From assembly GCA_020746835.1 (NCBI GenBank), contig JAGPNK010000051.1:1-31612 (forward strand): a stretch of DNA of 31,612 nucleotides. The letters are read 5' to 3'. The stretch comes from Stachybotrys elegans. Its lineage: Eukaryota > Ascomycota > Sordariomycetes > Hypocreales > Stachybotryaceae. Position numbers and translations under genes: made by a program. Positions 19,430 to 27,879 of the stretch are shown one piece after another. Position 1 is the stretch's first letter, and every line of letters starts with the position of its first letter. The notes beneath the pieces were generated by a model. That model was not told where the DNA came from and ran no database searches. It was given only the letters and a program-made list of their open reading frames with translations.

Positions 19430-19494
19430 TATTCCAACTGGATGTGTTAATTAGAAGCTATATCTTAAGCAAGCAATATGAATTCAATGCAAAG
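19430..19494 (+). pseudogene. Host membrane-protein gene, fragment 2 (between B and D)
   Basis: The 67 bases between the ends of B and D hold an open frame (TTC at 19432 through AAG at 19492-19494), QLDVLIRSYILSKQYEFNAK. It continues in frame through the TA target of D into 25299 onward. At the B side one extra TA puts it two bases out of frame with fragment 1. Confidence 0.5.
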
Positions 19495-19496
19495 TA

Positions 19497-19530
19497 CAGG
19501 GTGGGCCAAATTGAATGTCCGTACTTTGTT
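19497..19530 (+). repeat. Left terminal inverted repeat of element D
   Basis: CAGGGTGGGCCAAAT...TGTCCGTAC..TTTG; partner of 25263-25296 in inverted orientation, with several mismatches. Confidence 0.7.
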
Positions 19531-19711
19531 TTCAACAAAATATTTCAAAGGGCTATTTTTGGACCCAGTGTGGCTTAAGACAGTGTGAACAAAATCTGTA
19601 GACTGTGGTATGAAGTACCCGTTTCCCTATTTAGTCCCCCTCTCCCCCTCCCCCACGCTAAGGCAGCCTGTTGCGGTCATCCAATTCTGGCTTTGTGAGC
19701 TCCAAGACGTA

Positions 19712-19745
19712 CAGTAAAATTCATGTTTAGCTTCCCTGTTTTTGG
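19712..19745 (+). repeat. Left terminal inverted repeat of element C
   Basis: It shares CAGT..AATTCA...TTAGCTTCC with 22555-22588 (inverted) and with the relic end E at 29968. Confidence 0.8.
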
Positions 19746-19837
19746 ACTAAGTGGATTCTAAGTTAAGGTTACAATATGACTACACTACAGTGTATCTAGT
19801 ATACACACTGTGTCATCCCGATCTTTAGCTTTAGCAG

Positions 19838-19845
19838 TATAAATA
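19838..19845 (+). promoter_or_regulatory. TATA-like box upstream of element C companion gene
   Basis: TATAAATA lies 266 bp before the ATG at 20104. The same TATAAATACC box, with its flanking CTTTAGC(A/T)TTAGCA, survives in relic F near 12200, so it is conserved between copies. A role in transcription is inferred. Confidence 0.4.
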
Positions 19846-19954
19846 CTCCACTGGATCCCCTTTTTTGTCACAAGTAAACCCAACGAAAAGTTCCGATTGC
19901 TACAGAGTAGGTAAGATGACATCTAAAAATGGCTCCAACAGGTCACACGCCCTC

Positions 19955-20080
19955 TCCCTTCTGCCCACCCCCCCACACCCCCTCCTCTTGCTCTCGCTCT
20001 CTCTGTCCCCCCCTCTGTCCTCGCTTTCCCTGTCCTCGCTCTCTCCTCCCTTTCCACCTCTCCCACTTGTGGCCTTTTCG
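19955..20080 (+). other. Pyrimidine tract upstream of element C companion gene
   Basis: A long CT-rich stretch with C6-C8 runs on the plus strand, directly before the companion ATG. CT tracts are common in fungal promoters and leaders. The matching purine run in relic F (11985-12110) has several G runs long enough for a G-quadruplex. Confidence 0.55.
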
Positions 20081-20103
20081 CGCCTTTGCTCTCCCAAGAC
20101 ACC

Positions 20104-21306
20104 ATGTCGGACACTGGCTTTCAAGATCACCTTTTTGACTTTTATAATGACTATGAGCTTGACTTGACCACACCTGTCGCTAGCCCAGCCGACTCCATCG
20201 AGCCACAGTGTCACCTGTTTCCATTCCATTACACCATCACCTGGATGCTGCGTTTGCGTAAAGGGAGATTGATGAAGCTTACAGATGACACTATAGAACA
20301 CGTCAACATTGCGCCTGGTGCGTACTGGAAAGACAACTTGGAATCGAAAGTTGTGAGCGAAGCCCAAGAACGAGTGCCCGAGCCCCAATACGATCATCAC
20401 GACACCGTCATTACTGTGTCTACTTCTAAACGCGGTGAACATAAATTCGAAAAGCCCTTCCGCAAATTGGACATTGATTGGCAGGTCATCGAGAACAAGC
20501 TGAGATCCTGGAGTAACCCAAAGGACAGCCTCAGAGTGACAATCCTATTAATTTACAAGGAGAGCCAGCAGGCACCCGAGACAAAGAAGGCCGGACGTGG
20601 AGCTACAAAGAAGCACGCCGCCGCCCTAGACAAACTCGTTGCCCAACAAAACACAGCCGGAGTGGGTGCTGTATGGCAGGATATCTATCGTCTTTTTCAC
20701 TGCAACAGCAAGAACGTGTGTACAAACTTCGGATTCTACTGCTGGATTCACGAGGATAGACACTATAAGCTGGATGACAAAATTTTGGAGCAGCTGATTG
20801 ATTGCGCCGAACAAGGTGTCGAGCTAAAATCACACGCCGACGTACCAGATAGGATCCGCGAGATGGTCAAAGCACGTGAGAAGGAAGACATGCAGCGCGC
20901 TAGCAGAAAGCGCAAAGCTGGCGCATCGTTGTCGGATCCCCTGGACCGCTGCTATGGCCAGTGTCGTCATGACAATGCCCCGCCAGATTGCCCTGACAGA
21001 CGCCATGCATGCGGGGTAAACGTGGCCAAGCTTAATTTGCCAATGAAGATCGACGAGGCTCTCGGGTTGTATAGCGATTGGCTTGCCGACCAGGTCGCTA
21101 ATCTAGAATGGCAAACATCTTATCGGGCAGCTGGTAAGGCTGCGATAGAAGGTGGGTATGAACTTCAATGGTTTTGCGATGACAAGGCTGCTGGGATCGA
21201 TATGCTCAAGGCTGCTGGAATCAGACCGGGCATTGCCGACCAGTTTGTAAAGAAAATTACTGAATGGGTGGACGAAGTCAATAAGAAGAATGTTTCATCT
21301 GTCTAG
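20104..21306 (+). CDS. Transposon companion protein of unknown function, element C
   Basis: 400 residues from the ATG at 20104, which follows the pyrimidine tract. It is a relative of the companions in A and D. It shares YTITWMLRLRKGRL.KLT near residue 43, the APG.YW block, VSTSKRGE at 105-112, LDIDW..IE.K.R.W at 122-136, and W.DIY.LFHC....C......YCW with C200, C206 and C213. It also has a basic RKRK patch before residue 280 and a C-terminal GIRPGIADQFVKKITEWV helix. It is somewhat shorter than the element A protein, mainly at the N-terminus and in the linker. Stops of companion and transposase are 21 bp apart. Function unknown; conservation in three elements argues that it matters for transposition or its control. 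Confidence 0.87.
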   Translation: MSDTGFQDHLFDFYNDYELDLTTPVASPADSIEPQCHLFPFHYTITWMLRLRKGRLMKLTDDTIEHVNIAPGAYWKDNLESKVVSEAQERVPEPQYDHHDTVITVSTSKRGEHKFEKPFRKLDIDWQVIENKLRSWSNPKDSLRVTILLIYKESQQAPETKKAGRGATKKHAAALDKLVAQQNTAGVGAVWQDIYRLFHCNSKNVCTNFGFYCWIHEDRHYKLDDKILEQLIDCAEQGVELKSHADVPDRIREMVKAREKEDMQRASRKRKAGASLSDPLDRCYGQCRHDNAPPDCPDRRHACGVNVAKLNLPMKIDEALGLYSDWLADQVANLEWQTSYRAAGKAAIEGGYELQWFCDDKAAGIDMLKAAGIRPGIADQFVKKITEWVDEVNKKNVSSV

Positions 21307-21327
21307 AAATCTAGCAATTTACAACAG

Positions 21328-22314
21328 TTATTCTGGAGGTTGTTCAACGTAGAGTCCAGCATTGCGAAAATGACCTTCAGCACTCTCACGTCGACTGCCT
21401 ACTGCCTCAACGCAGCATCTTACGTAGGCTTCAAAATCCCTCTGGATAAGCCCTGTGTAATTTTTGCGCTGAGACTTTACTTCTGTCTTGACTTCTCCAA
21501 AGAATTCTTCAATTGGATCAGTCCTTGGTGTGTAGGGCGCAGTGAAATTTTGCATCACCCCGGCGTCTGCACACATCTGCCTGACTCTGTCTGAATAGTG
21601 AAACCCAACATTGTCCATGATGAGTACAGTTTCAGGCTCCGGCCACCTACCACAGTGACAGAGTAGCTGTTCAATAAAATCTTCAAACAAAGGCCTGTCC
21701 ATTGATCCGCTGAAAAAGCGGGATAGCTTCACGCCCCTCTGCGTATACGCTGCGATCAACTGCACTCTAGGCCCACGCTCAAACCGAGCCTTCTGCACTG
21801 GAGTGATCCCCTTTGGAGCCCATCCCTTCTTTCGAAACATGCCTGGTCTATCGAAGCCGCTCTCATCGATAAATATGTAGTGATATGAACGGCTTCCCAT
21901 CATTTTAAGCCGGTAGTAATAAAAGTGTTGTAGATCAGGGACCTGTTGCTGGGCTACACGTCTCATTACCTTTAATGTTGTGTTGAGCTTTTTAAGGGCC
22001 CGGAATATCGTGGTAGCTGATACCTCCTCGCCGAACTCTTCTCTAATAAAACGAATCATCTCACGCTGGGTCATGTCAGGCTCCTTGGCCAGCTGATGGG
22101 AAAGTAAAGTGGCCATTGTAGGGGTGATCTTAGGCTCAGGACCAGTCCGGTTCTTAGGTACGGTTGTCGTTCCGAATCGCGCGAACGTTGATCGTATTTT
22201 ACGGAGTGATCGGGCAGTGCAAGGCATAACATCAAGAATAGCTTTGTCGGAGAAGGCTCCTTTTATCATGTGCAGGATCTGGTCATGCTGGGATCGAGTA
22301 AGTCGAGGAGCCAT
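21328..22314 (-). CDS. DD34E Tc1/mariner-type transposase, element C
   Basis: 328 residues from the ATG at 22314, starting MAPRLTRSQHDQ. N-terminal helix-turn-helix region (residues ~1-120), then the catalytic core with D150 (IFIDES), D234 (LIMDN) and E269 (DPIEEFF), the same spacing and numbering as in element A. The KKGWAPKGITPV block is conserved. The ATG lies 275 bp from the right end, near the 276 bp seen in D. In sense orientation its leader has a C/T-rich tract (about 22345-22400), mirroring that of the companion gene. No stops or frameshifts are seen, so it is probably functional. Confidence 0.93.
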   Translation of the reverse strand: MAPRLTRSQHDQILHMIKGAFSDKAILDVMPCTARSLRKIRSTFARFGTTTVPKNRTGPEPKITPTMATLLSHQLAKEPDMTQREMIRFIREEFGEEVSATTIFRALKKLNTTLKVMRRVAQQQVPDLQHFYYYRLKMMGSRSYHYIFIDESGFDRPGMFRKKGWAPKGITPVQKARFERGPRVQLIAAYTQRGVKLSRFFSGSMDRPLFEDFIEQLLCHCGRWPEPETVLIMDNVGFHYSDRVRQMCADAGVMQNFTAPYTPRTDPIEEFFGEVKTEVKSQRKNYTGLIQRDFEAYVRCCVEAVGSRRESAEGHFRNAGLYVEQPPE

Positions 22315-22344
22315 ACTGAGGAACTGGCCTGATCATGGGGTGGT

Positions 22345-22400
22345 GAGAGGACGAAGGAACTGGAGGGGGGAAGGGGGAGGGGAGAGGGGGGATGGGGGGA
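22345..22400 (-). other. Pyrimidine/purine tract in transposase leader of element C
   Basis: Runs of five or six G on the plus strand (C on the sense strand of the transposase gene). Four or more G runs lie close together, so a G-quadruplex is possible. Confidence 0.5.
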
Positions 22401-22554
22401 TACCTGTAAAACGAGGTCCAGTTTTGGCCCTGGTCATTGTGACAGATCGCCGCAGGGGACCAAAAGTGGTCCCTGTTAAGCCTGGTACTTTGGCCCACTA
22501 TTTTGCACACTGTGACTAGACCAGAGAGTGACTTGCCCTAAAGAACTTTATAAA

Positions 22555-22588
22555 GCTAAAAAACGGAAGCTAAAGGTGAATCTCACTG
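22555..22588 (-). repeat. Right terminal inverted repeat of element C
   Basis: Read on minus: CAGTGAGATTCACCTTTAGC then TTCCGTTTTTTAGC. The inner sequence down to about 22440 (GTCACTCTCTGGTCTAGTC, GTGTGCAAAATAGTGGGCC) is repeated in relic E at 30022-30070. Confidence 0.85.
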
Positions 22589-22823
22589 TATTCGTGGGTC
22601 TTTCTTGCTGAATACACAGATGGCCTCTATGGACTTAGGTTAGTTGGTTTCCTCTACTCACGCTCCACCCCACTCCGTGGAAGGGAATGGAAGGCCATGG
22701 AAGAACATGGAAGTGTTCGAGCCAACAGGCTCTGACCTTTGTCGACAACCAGTGTTGCCCTCTGCCGCCTAGCCCAGCCAGGTTACACATGTCCATCTAC
22801 GGTTGCCTTTCGAGCTCGCCACC

Positions 22824-23999
22824 ATGAGCCAGAACGTTCTAGATGCAAGCCAGTGGCTTTATAATGACGATGATTTTGACCTTTCAACCCCTGGCCCTGT
22901 GGACTTTGGCAGTCCAGGTGCGAGCCAGCGGCGACATGCAGCGTCGCAAGAGAGCCAATTGACAAACCGAGACCCTTCCAGATGCCATCCGTACACGATC
23001 AACTGGACATTTTGCTTGAAAAAAAGGAGACTCAATAAGCTTACGGGTAATGCAGTGCAGAACATCGACCGCTACCCAAGCGTATTCTGGGATACCAACC
23101 TCAAGTCCGAGATTGATGCCCTGGTCAAAGAGAAAGGGTTAGAAAATACTCACGAGCCTGACGAAACACAAATCACGATAGCTATTAATGCACGAGGCGA
23201 AGACGATATCCCGAAGCGATTCACGGGCCTTGATATCAGTTGGAGAGAGGTGGATGAGCAAATAAAATGCTGGTCCAACCTTGTCCGTAGTGGACGGAAG
23301 CTGACCGTAAAGGTTACCTTCATCTTCAAAGAAACTGGTTCAGCGGCGGCATCCACAAGAACAGGGCACAATGGACGAAATGCTACAGAAACCCAGCTGA
23401 ACGAACGAGCTGCGATCCATAATATCCAGAATGAGGTGCCTATCTGGGAGCAAGTGTACGATCTCTTGGAGTGCCCTGGAGCAGGTTGCGAAGTAGGACC
23501 CTACTGCTGGCGCAACCCTGACACTGGTATTCGCCATGCTGTGACCACCAGTGTGCTGCTGAAAATAGTTGAGCATGTTGAGAAGGGTGGAAAGTTTAAG
23601 GAGCACAGCGATCTCCCGAAACATTTCCGGAACGAGATCCTGAACCCTCCGTCCAAAAGAAAGCAGGCCAGCAGCCCCCAAATTAGCATTACCAATGTTA
23701 TGCCGGGGGCTGAGACAGCTCCGCCACCCAAAAAGCTTAAAATTCCGGGTCGTCGAGATGAAGCCATCTATCACTGTCGAGATTGGCATTGCACCCTGGT
23801 GACTGATACAAACTGGAAGAAATACTTTCATGAAATCGCAAAGATCACATTACAGGCAGGCCTTACATTAGATCGACTTTTCGAGGCGCAGGATGAAGAG
23901 ATAAAATTCTTTGTCTCCAAAAACATTCCGCGAGGCATCGCACATCAGTGGTGTAGCAAGGTGGATGAATGGGTAAACAGTACTGAGGATGGGCAGTAA
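22824..23999 (+). CDS. Transposon companion protein of unknown function, element D
   Basis: 391 residues from the ATG at 22824, in a textbook context (CGCCACCATGAG). The N-terminus DASQ...DFDLSTPGPVDFGSP resembles that of the element A companion. Shared blocks: YTINW.F.LKKRRLNKLT at 57-74, YPSVFW, a strand and RGE block at 117-126, LDISWREVD near 137-144, W.QVYDLLEC....C.....YCWR with C217, C222 and C228, a basic SKRK patch, and a C-terminal NIPRGIAHQWCSKVDEWV helix. The conserved order of three Cys and the GIA helix in all three proteins suggests a small metal-binding or structural knot plus a SAM-like domain. That is inference. Confidence 0.87.
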   Translation: MSQNVLDASQWLYNDDDFDLSTPGPVDFGSPGASQRRHAASQESQLTNRDPSRCHPYTINWTFCLKKRRLNKLTGNAVQNIDRYPSVFWDTNLKSEIDALVKEKGLENTHEPDETQITIAINARGEDDIPKRFTGLDISWREVDEQIKCWSNLVRSGRKLTVKVTFIFKETGSAAASTRTGHNGRNATETQLNERAAIHNIQNEVPIWEQVYDLLECPGAGCEVGPYCWRNPDTGIRHAVTTSVLLKIVEHVEKGGKFKEHSDLPKHFRNEILNPPSKRKQASSPQISITNVMPGAETAPPPKKLKIPGRRDEAIYHCRDWHCTLVTDTNWKKYFHEIAKITLQAGLTLDRLFEAQDEEIKFFVSKNIPRGIAHQWCSKVDEWVNSTEDGQ

Positions 24000-24043
24000 G
24001 TGTTCTGCGAATTTTACTTGGATAGAAATGGCATGTAATTGCG

Positions 24044-25021
24044 TTATTTGCTTGGATATTCTATGGTAACTCCAGAATGAAGAAAGTGACCCTCTGCGCT
24101 CTCCCTCTTTGCTCCCACCTGATTAATACACCACCTCAGAAATGTGGCAAAGGGTAGGTGTTCTGTGTCCTGCTTGCACCACTCCTTCCTCATGAAATCC
24201 TTTACTTCTCCAAAATGCTCCTCTATAGGATTCAAATCCGGGGAGTACGGAGGGAGGAATAGAAGCTCTACCCCTGCCTCGGAGCACAACTGCTTGAGGT
24301 ACTCCGGCCGATGAAATCTTGCATTGTCCATTACTAGCACAGACTTGGGCTGCGGGAACCTTCCACAGTGACGCAGCACCTGTTTAATAAAGTCCTCAAA
24401 TACGGCATGGTCAGTTGAGCCTTGGAAAATGCGTGACAACATAACCCCATCTTGAGTGTATGCTGTGATAAACTGATGTCTTTTCTCACGCCTGAAGTCA
24501 GAAATATGGACTGGGGTTATCCCTCTGGGAGACCATCCTTTTCTCCGATGAGCAGTCGAGGTGTCGCAACCAGACTCGTCAATATAGATCAAGTGATACG
24601 ACTTATACCTCGATAATTTGTAATGATATAAATGTCGGAGAAGGGAGTTCCGTTGCTTTGCAACACGGCGTATGGTCTTCTTAGACCAGTTCCTGGACTT
24701 CAGAGCGCGGGAGAGGCTGCTTAGCGAGATGTCTACTTCGAACTCATCACGAAGAAATGTAATCATTTCGTCGCGAAACATGCGTGAGTTCTTTGTCAGT
24801 TCACTGCATAAAGCATCCAGCATATCCGGAGAGACGCTTCGTTTGCGACCGCATCGATTTCGGGGTGGTCTCGTCGTTCCAAATCGTTGTAGGTTCCAGC
24901 GGATCCTCCGCACTCCACGCTCGCTACATTCGACTTTCTCCGCAATCTTGCGCACAGGAAGGTCAGTCAATAGCAAAGCCTCGATCTGCTTATGCTTGGA
25001 GACAGTCAGTTGCGGCGCCAT
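24044..25021 (-). CDS. DD34E Tc1/mariner-type transposase, element D
   Basis: 325 residues from the ATG at 25021, starting MAPQLTVSKHKQ. HTH region in the first ~120 residues. The catalytic triad is D148 (IYIDES), D232 (LVMDN) and E267 (NPIEEHF) with 34 residues between the last two. PPYSPDLNPIE is the canonical Tc1/IS630 form, while the A and C proteins have diverged there (APYTP.T.PIE). It is intact, convergent with its companion (44 bp between stops), and lies 276 bp from the right terminus. Confidence 0.94.
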   Translation of the reverse strand: MAPQLTVSKHKQIEALLLTDLPVRKIAEKVECSERGVRRIRWNLQRFGTTRPPRNRCGRKRSVSPDMLDALCSELTKNSRMFRDEMITFLRDEFEVDISLSSLSRALKSRNWSKKTIRRVAKQRNSLLRHLYHYKLSRYKSYHLIYIDESGCDTSTAHRRKGWSPRGITPVHISDFRREKRHQFITAYTQDGVMLSRIFQGSTDHAVFEDFIKQVLRHCGRFPQPKSVLVMDNARFHRPEYLKQLCSEAGVELLFLPPYSPDLNPIEEHFGEVKDFMRKEWCKQDTEHLPFATFLRWCINQVGAKRESAEGHFLHSGVTIEYPSK

Positions 25022-25262
25022 CGACAGTATAGATCAACCAAATCTAGCTCCTGTGTTGTAGGGAAAGAAATGGATGGCGAGAACAGCAGAACAAGGGGAC
25101 AGGGTTAGTCGTGGGGGGACCCCGGGTACCTGAACTGGCACCAGCAAAACCATGTGGGCCCAGAACATGGGCCAAGAACATGTGTACAAATGGACTACAG
25201 TGAGTGCACGGTGTTCAGCCACATGTGGCGTACCTGCCCTGTGCTCAAAACTAATTCTGTTA

Positions 25263-25296
25263 CAAAAAGGATGGACAGTCATTCTGGCCGATTCTG
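25263..25296 (-). repeat. Right terminal inverted repeat of element D
   Basis: On minus it reads CAGAATCGGCCAGAATGAC, then TGTCCATCC and TTTTTG, pairing with 19497-19530. TA follows outside. Confidence 0.7.
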
Positions 25297-25298
25297 TA

Positions 25299-25822
25299 CA
25301 ATGACATGATTCTTGAAAATGCTAAGGAAGTCTCTTATCTACACTCCTTGGGGGCAAAGGCTTGTACATGGCTGTTGCTCGCAGGCTATCTGACATTTCC
25401 ATCGACATTTGCATCTCTACAAGATTCCCAATTCTTGCATAAAAGTGGGAAAGCTGGAAACTATATTGCTTCTGCGGTTGAGAATGTCCCACTGCTCTAT
25501 GTTGCTTCTTTCTGTTGCGCCTTTGCTGCTATTGGTCTCATCTTCTGGGTTAGATGGAGGCATAACTATGTCTTCTTGATGGATCGAATATTTGAGTAAG
25601 TGTCCTGCCATGGTCAAGATCAGAATATCTAATTTCCCGACCAGGCCTGTTGTGATCTACTCCTTTATGGGCTTATTGCCAACTTTACAGAACGTATATG
25701 CAGTTCATAAAGGAGAATGGTCTATAACGGCTACCATTACTGGTTCTATTGTCTGTGCATGGTTTGCCTTCTTTATAATTATATTCTCAGTCTACAGATT
25801 TTGGTTACTGCAAATATTGTAA
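25299..25822 (+). pseudogene. Host membrane-protein gene, fragment 3 (right of element D)
   Basis: The reading frame enters directly from the right TA of element D (TAC AAT GAC ATG). Exon part 25299-25595 and exon 25645-25822 join across a 49-nt intron (GTAAGT donor, CGACCAG acceptor). From the first ATG (25306) the product would be 155 residues. There are about four hydrophobic helices: KACTWLLLAGYLTFP, VPLLYVASFCCAFAAIGLIFW, VVIYSFMGLL, and ITGSIVCAWFAFFIIIFSVY. The style is that of fungal hypothetical multi-pass membrane proteins. The frame extends upstream through the 67 bp between elements into 14479-14593, so this is the 3' part of a gene cut by D and B rather than a complete small gene. 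A truncated product from ATG 25306 is possible. Confidence 0.6.
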
Positions 25823-26274
25823 AATTGCACCCAGTATATAGTAATGAAAAGAGCTATGTAGTAGGAGTTACAAGAAGCAGTAGACCGACTATATAGTAGT
25901 AGCCCTTGAGCGTTACCCAGTCTAATTAAGTGTATAAAGATATGGGTTTTCCCGATTGTATGTCCTAATAGAATGCAGACCAGCAATACCGAGGAGGCTT
26001 ACTTAATAATAAAGATAACCTTGAAGTCACTGGTCTGTATGCCATTGGCGAACAAGAACAGGAAATCCCATACAATCATAAGGATATTATTAAATCAATA
26101 AACAAAATTTGGCAAGAAAATCTGTGCTTATAGGTGATAGTGAAATTAAGTTTTCCTAGCTATCTGTCATAACTAGTTGGAAACTTCGCTGAACATATCA
26201 AGGTTTTCGATGGAAGATGGCTTCCAGTGGCTCTGTCAACGCTGCCGCTGGATGGCTTTCGGCGGATGACTTGA
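25823..26274. other. AT-rich intergenic stretch without supported gene
   Basis: Only short frames, with no motif or repeat matching the elements in this window. Confidence 0.5.
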
Positions 26275-26931
26275 TCAAAGTTGGAGAGAGGGGGGTATAA
26301 AGATAGTAGTGCAATAGGGCGGTCTGTTTTTCGTTTGTAGCACCGTGATTTCAATCTTATCAGCCCGGGCTGATAGTTGGTCAATATCAACCTGAACCAT
26401 ACCCGAGTAAATCTCTGTAGATCGTAGCGCTCGAGATTCAATCCATAATTCGAGGGCAGTGATGTTGTTACTTAGGTGCTCTACCTTGTGCATCTGGCTT
26501 GCTTCAAAGGTCTTTATCAAAGCTCGGCCAAGCGGTAGAAGAAGTAATCGTTCATTTAGAAAAATTTCCCAAGCAATATCAAACATTGCCACTGCGTCCT
26601 CTCTTGGTATAATTTCGCGACGGATCAGTACCCAGAGTTGGCGGTATACCTGCCCAAAATTTGGGTCAAGATAGCATCCATCCAAGATACTTCCTCCACT
26701 ATTGGCCTGTGTATGGCATGCTCGTATGAATATTGTGGATAAAATCCTTCTGCTAGATCTGATAAATATATTTCGGAAATCTGAATAAGTCTCAATAAAT
26801 GATAGTAGAGATGATATGTCAGATATATTGATCATTATTTCGAACTTTAGTTCAGGGGGAAGTGTCTGTAAAGGAGACAGGCCGATTTGTTCATTGTCTT
26901 CGCTGCTCTGGGATATAGTAGGCTCATGCAT
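26275..26931 (-). CDS. F-box-like protein
   Basis: 218 residues from the ATG at 26931. Residues ~20-55 (SPLQTLPPELKFEIMINISDISSLLSFIETYSDFRNIF) match the F-box pattern LP.EL...I...I.D..SLL....S..FR..F that binds Skp1 in SCF ubiquitin ligases. The remainder is helical and leucine-rich with no recognised substrate-binding repeat. Many fungal genomes carry large, fast-evolving families of such F-box proteins. The end at 26275 may be an exon end rather than the true terminus, because a protein-like frame continues in another phase just downstream (to about 26160). Confidence 0.6.
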   Translation of the reverse strand: MHEPTISQSSEDNEQIGLSPLQTLPPELKFEIMINISDISSLLSFIETYSDFRNIFIRSSRRILSTIFIRACHTQANSGGSILDGCYLDPNFGQVYRQLWVLIRREIIPREDAVAMFDIAWEIFLNERLLLLPLGRALIKTFEASQMHKVEHLSNNITALELWIESRALRSTEIYSGMVQVDIDQLSARADKIEITVLQTKNRPPYCTTIFIPPSLQL

Positions 26932-27043
26932 TTCCGTTATTATGAGCAAGGGCTGACTGAAGAACGATGTAGAGCATAGAATTTAGATCTACCAGCTCAA
27001 TGTATTTAAAAGAAACTCTTGCTAATTCCTACCTAGTCCTAGG

Positions 27044-27735
27044 ACAAATATGAGCTAGCTCTAAAGTCGTTTATTGCTTTTAGCTTTCCGCATGTCCTAG
27101 GACAAAATATGAGCTAGCTCTAAAGTTGTGGAAGCAGAAACTTAGAGCTAGCTCAAATATAGCCCCTAGGACAGCTCTAGCGAGTCCTAGAACAAGAGCT
27201 GGTTCTGGGACGAGAGTGGGTGTTAGGACAAGAGCTGGTTCTGGGACGAGAGCTGGTTCTGGGACAAGAGCCGGTTTTGGGACGAGAGTGGGTTCTAGGA
27301 CGAGAGTGGGTTCTGGGACAAGAGCTGGTTCTGGGACAAGAGCTGGTTCTGGGACAAGAGCCGGTTTTGGGACGAGAGTGGGTTCTAGGACAAGAGCTGG
27401 TTCTGGGACGAGAGTGGGTTCTGGGACAAGAGCCAGTTCTGGGACAACATATGAGCTAGCTCTAAGGGGACTACATTTGAGCTAGCTCTAAGTTTCTGCA
27501 CCCACAACTTTAGAGCTAGCTCATATTTTGTCCCAAAACCGGCTCTTGTCCCAGAACCAGCTCTCGTCCCAGAACCAGCTCTTGTCCCAGAACCCACTCT
27601 CGTCCTAGAACCCACTCTCGTCCCAAAACCGGCTCTCGTTCTAGGACTCGCTAGAGCTGTCCTAGGGGCTATATTTGAGCTAGCTCTAAGTTTCTGCTTT
27701 TATCATCCCACAACTTTAGAGCTAGCTCTAAGTTC
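27044..27735. repeat. Foldback repeat with 18-bp minisatellite arms and GAGCTAGCTC palindromes
   Basis: Fourteen 18-bp units of the type CAAGAGCTGGTTCTGGGA (27193-27444) face six inverted units (27531-27638). Outer arms 27105-27192 and 27639-27735 are inverted copies sharing AGCTAGCTCAAATATAGCCC, CTAGGACAGCTCTAGCGAG and GCAGAAACTTAGAGCTAGC. The central spacer is itself an inverted repeat. The 10-bp perfect palindrome GAGCTAGCTC occurs eight times. The whole block could form a very large hairpin. No TIR or transposase is linked to it. Confidence 0.85.
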
Positions 27736-27879
27736 TAATCTTTAACCCCACTATCCTACTATTTTTGGTTCTAGGACTGACAAATACTTAGGAAGTTAGA
27801 GATAGCTCGGTTGCATCCTAGGACCTAGCCTGAGGATCAATAATCATGCCATGGCTCTGTGATAGACTATCTATTACAC

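Larger units (their letters stand above)
19712..22588 (+). mobile_element. Element C: complete two-gene Tc1/mariner-like element nested in D
   Basis: 2877 bp with TA at 19710-19711 and 22589-22590. The left end is CAGTAAAATTCATGTTTAGC; the right end on minus is CAGTGAGATTCACCTTTAGC, both followed by TTCC. Companion gene (+) and transposase (-) are intact and convergent, with 21 bp between stops and no cargo. The insertion site lies in the left non-coding end of element D, outside any gene, so C arrived after D. Confidence 0.88.
19497..25296 (+). mobile_element. Element D: two-gene Tc1/mariner-like element, interrupted by element C
   Basis: It is bounded by TA at 19495-19496 and 25297-25298. 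The left end reads CAGGGTGGGCCAAATTGAATG; the right end, read inward on minus, is CAGAATCGGCCAGAATGACTG. These are imperfect inverted repeats sharing GGCCA, TGTCC and TTTTG blocks. Without element C and one TA, the length is about 2.92 kb, close to the 2.88 kb of C. It carries a companion gene (+) and an intact DD34E transposase (-), convergent, with no cargo. Its TIR differs from that of A, B, C and E, so it is a separate subfamily with the same plan. Confidence 0.8.

Noticed and set aside
25306..25599. A complete small membrane protein starting at 25306
   Set aside because: The frame stays open upstream into the element D boundary and the preceding host pieces, and a spliced second exon follows. 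It is better read as the 3' part of a disrupted gene.
27126..27615. Open frames encoding GSGTRA-type repeats in the foldback block
   Set aside because: The 18-bp unit is a multiple of three, so several frames stay open. Composition and palindromes point to non-coding repeat.
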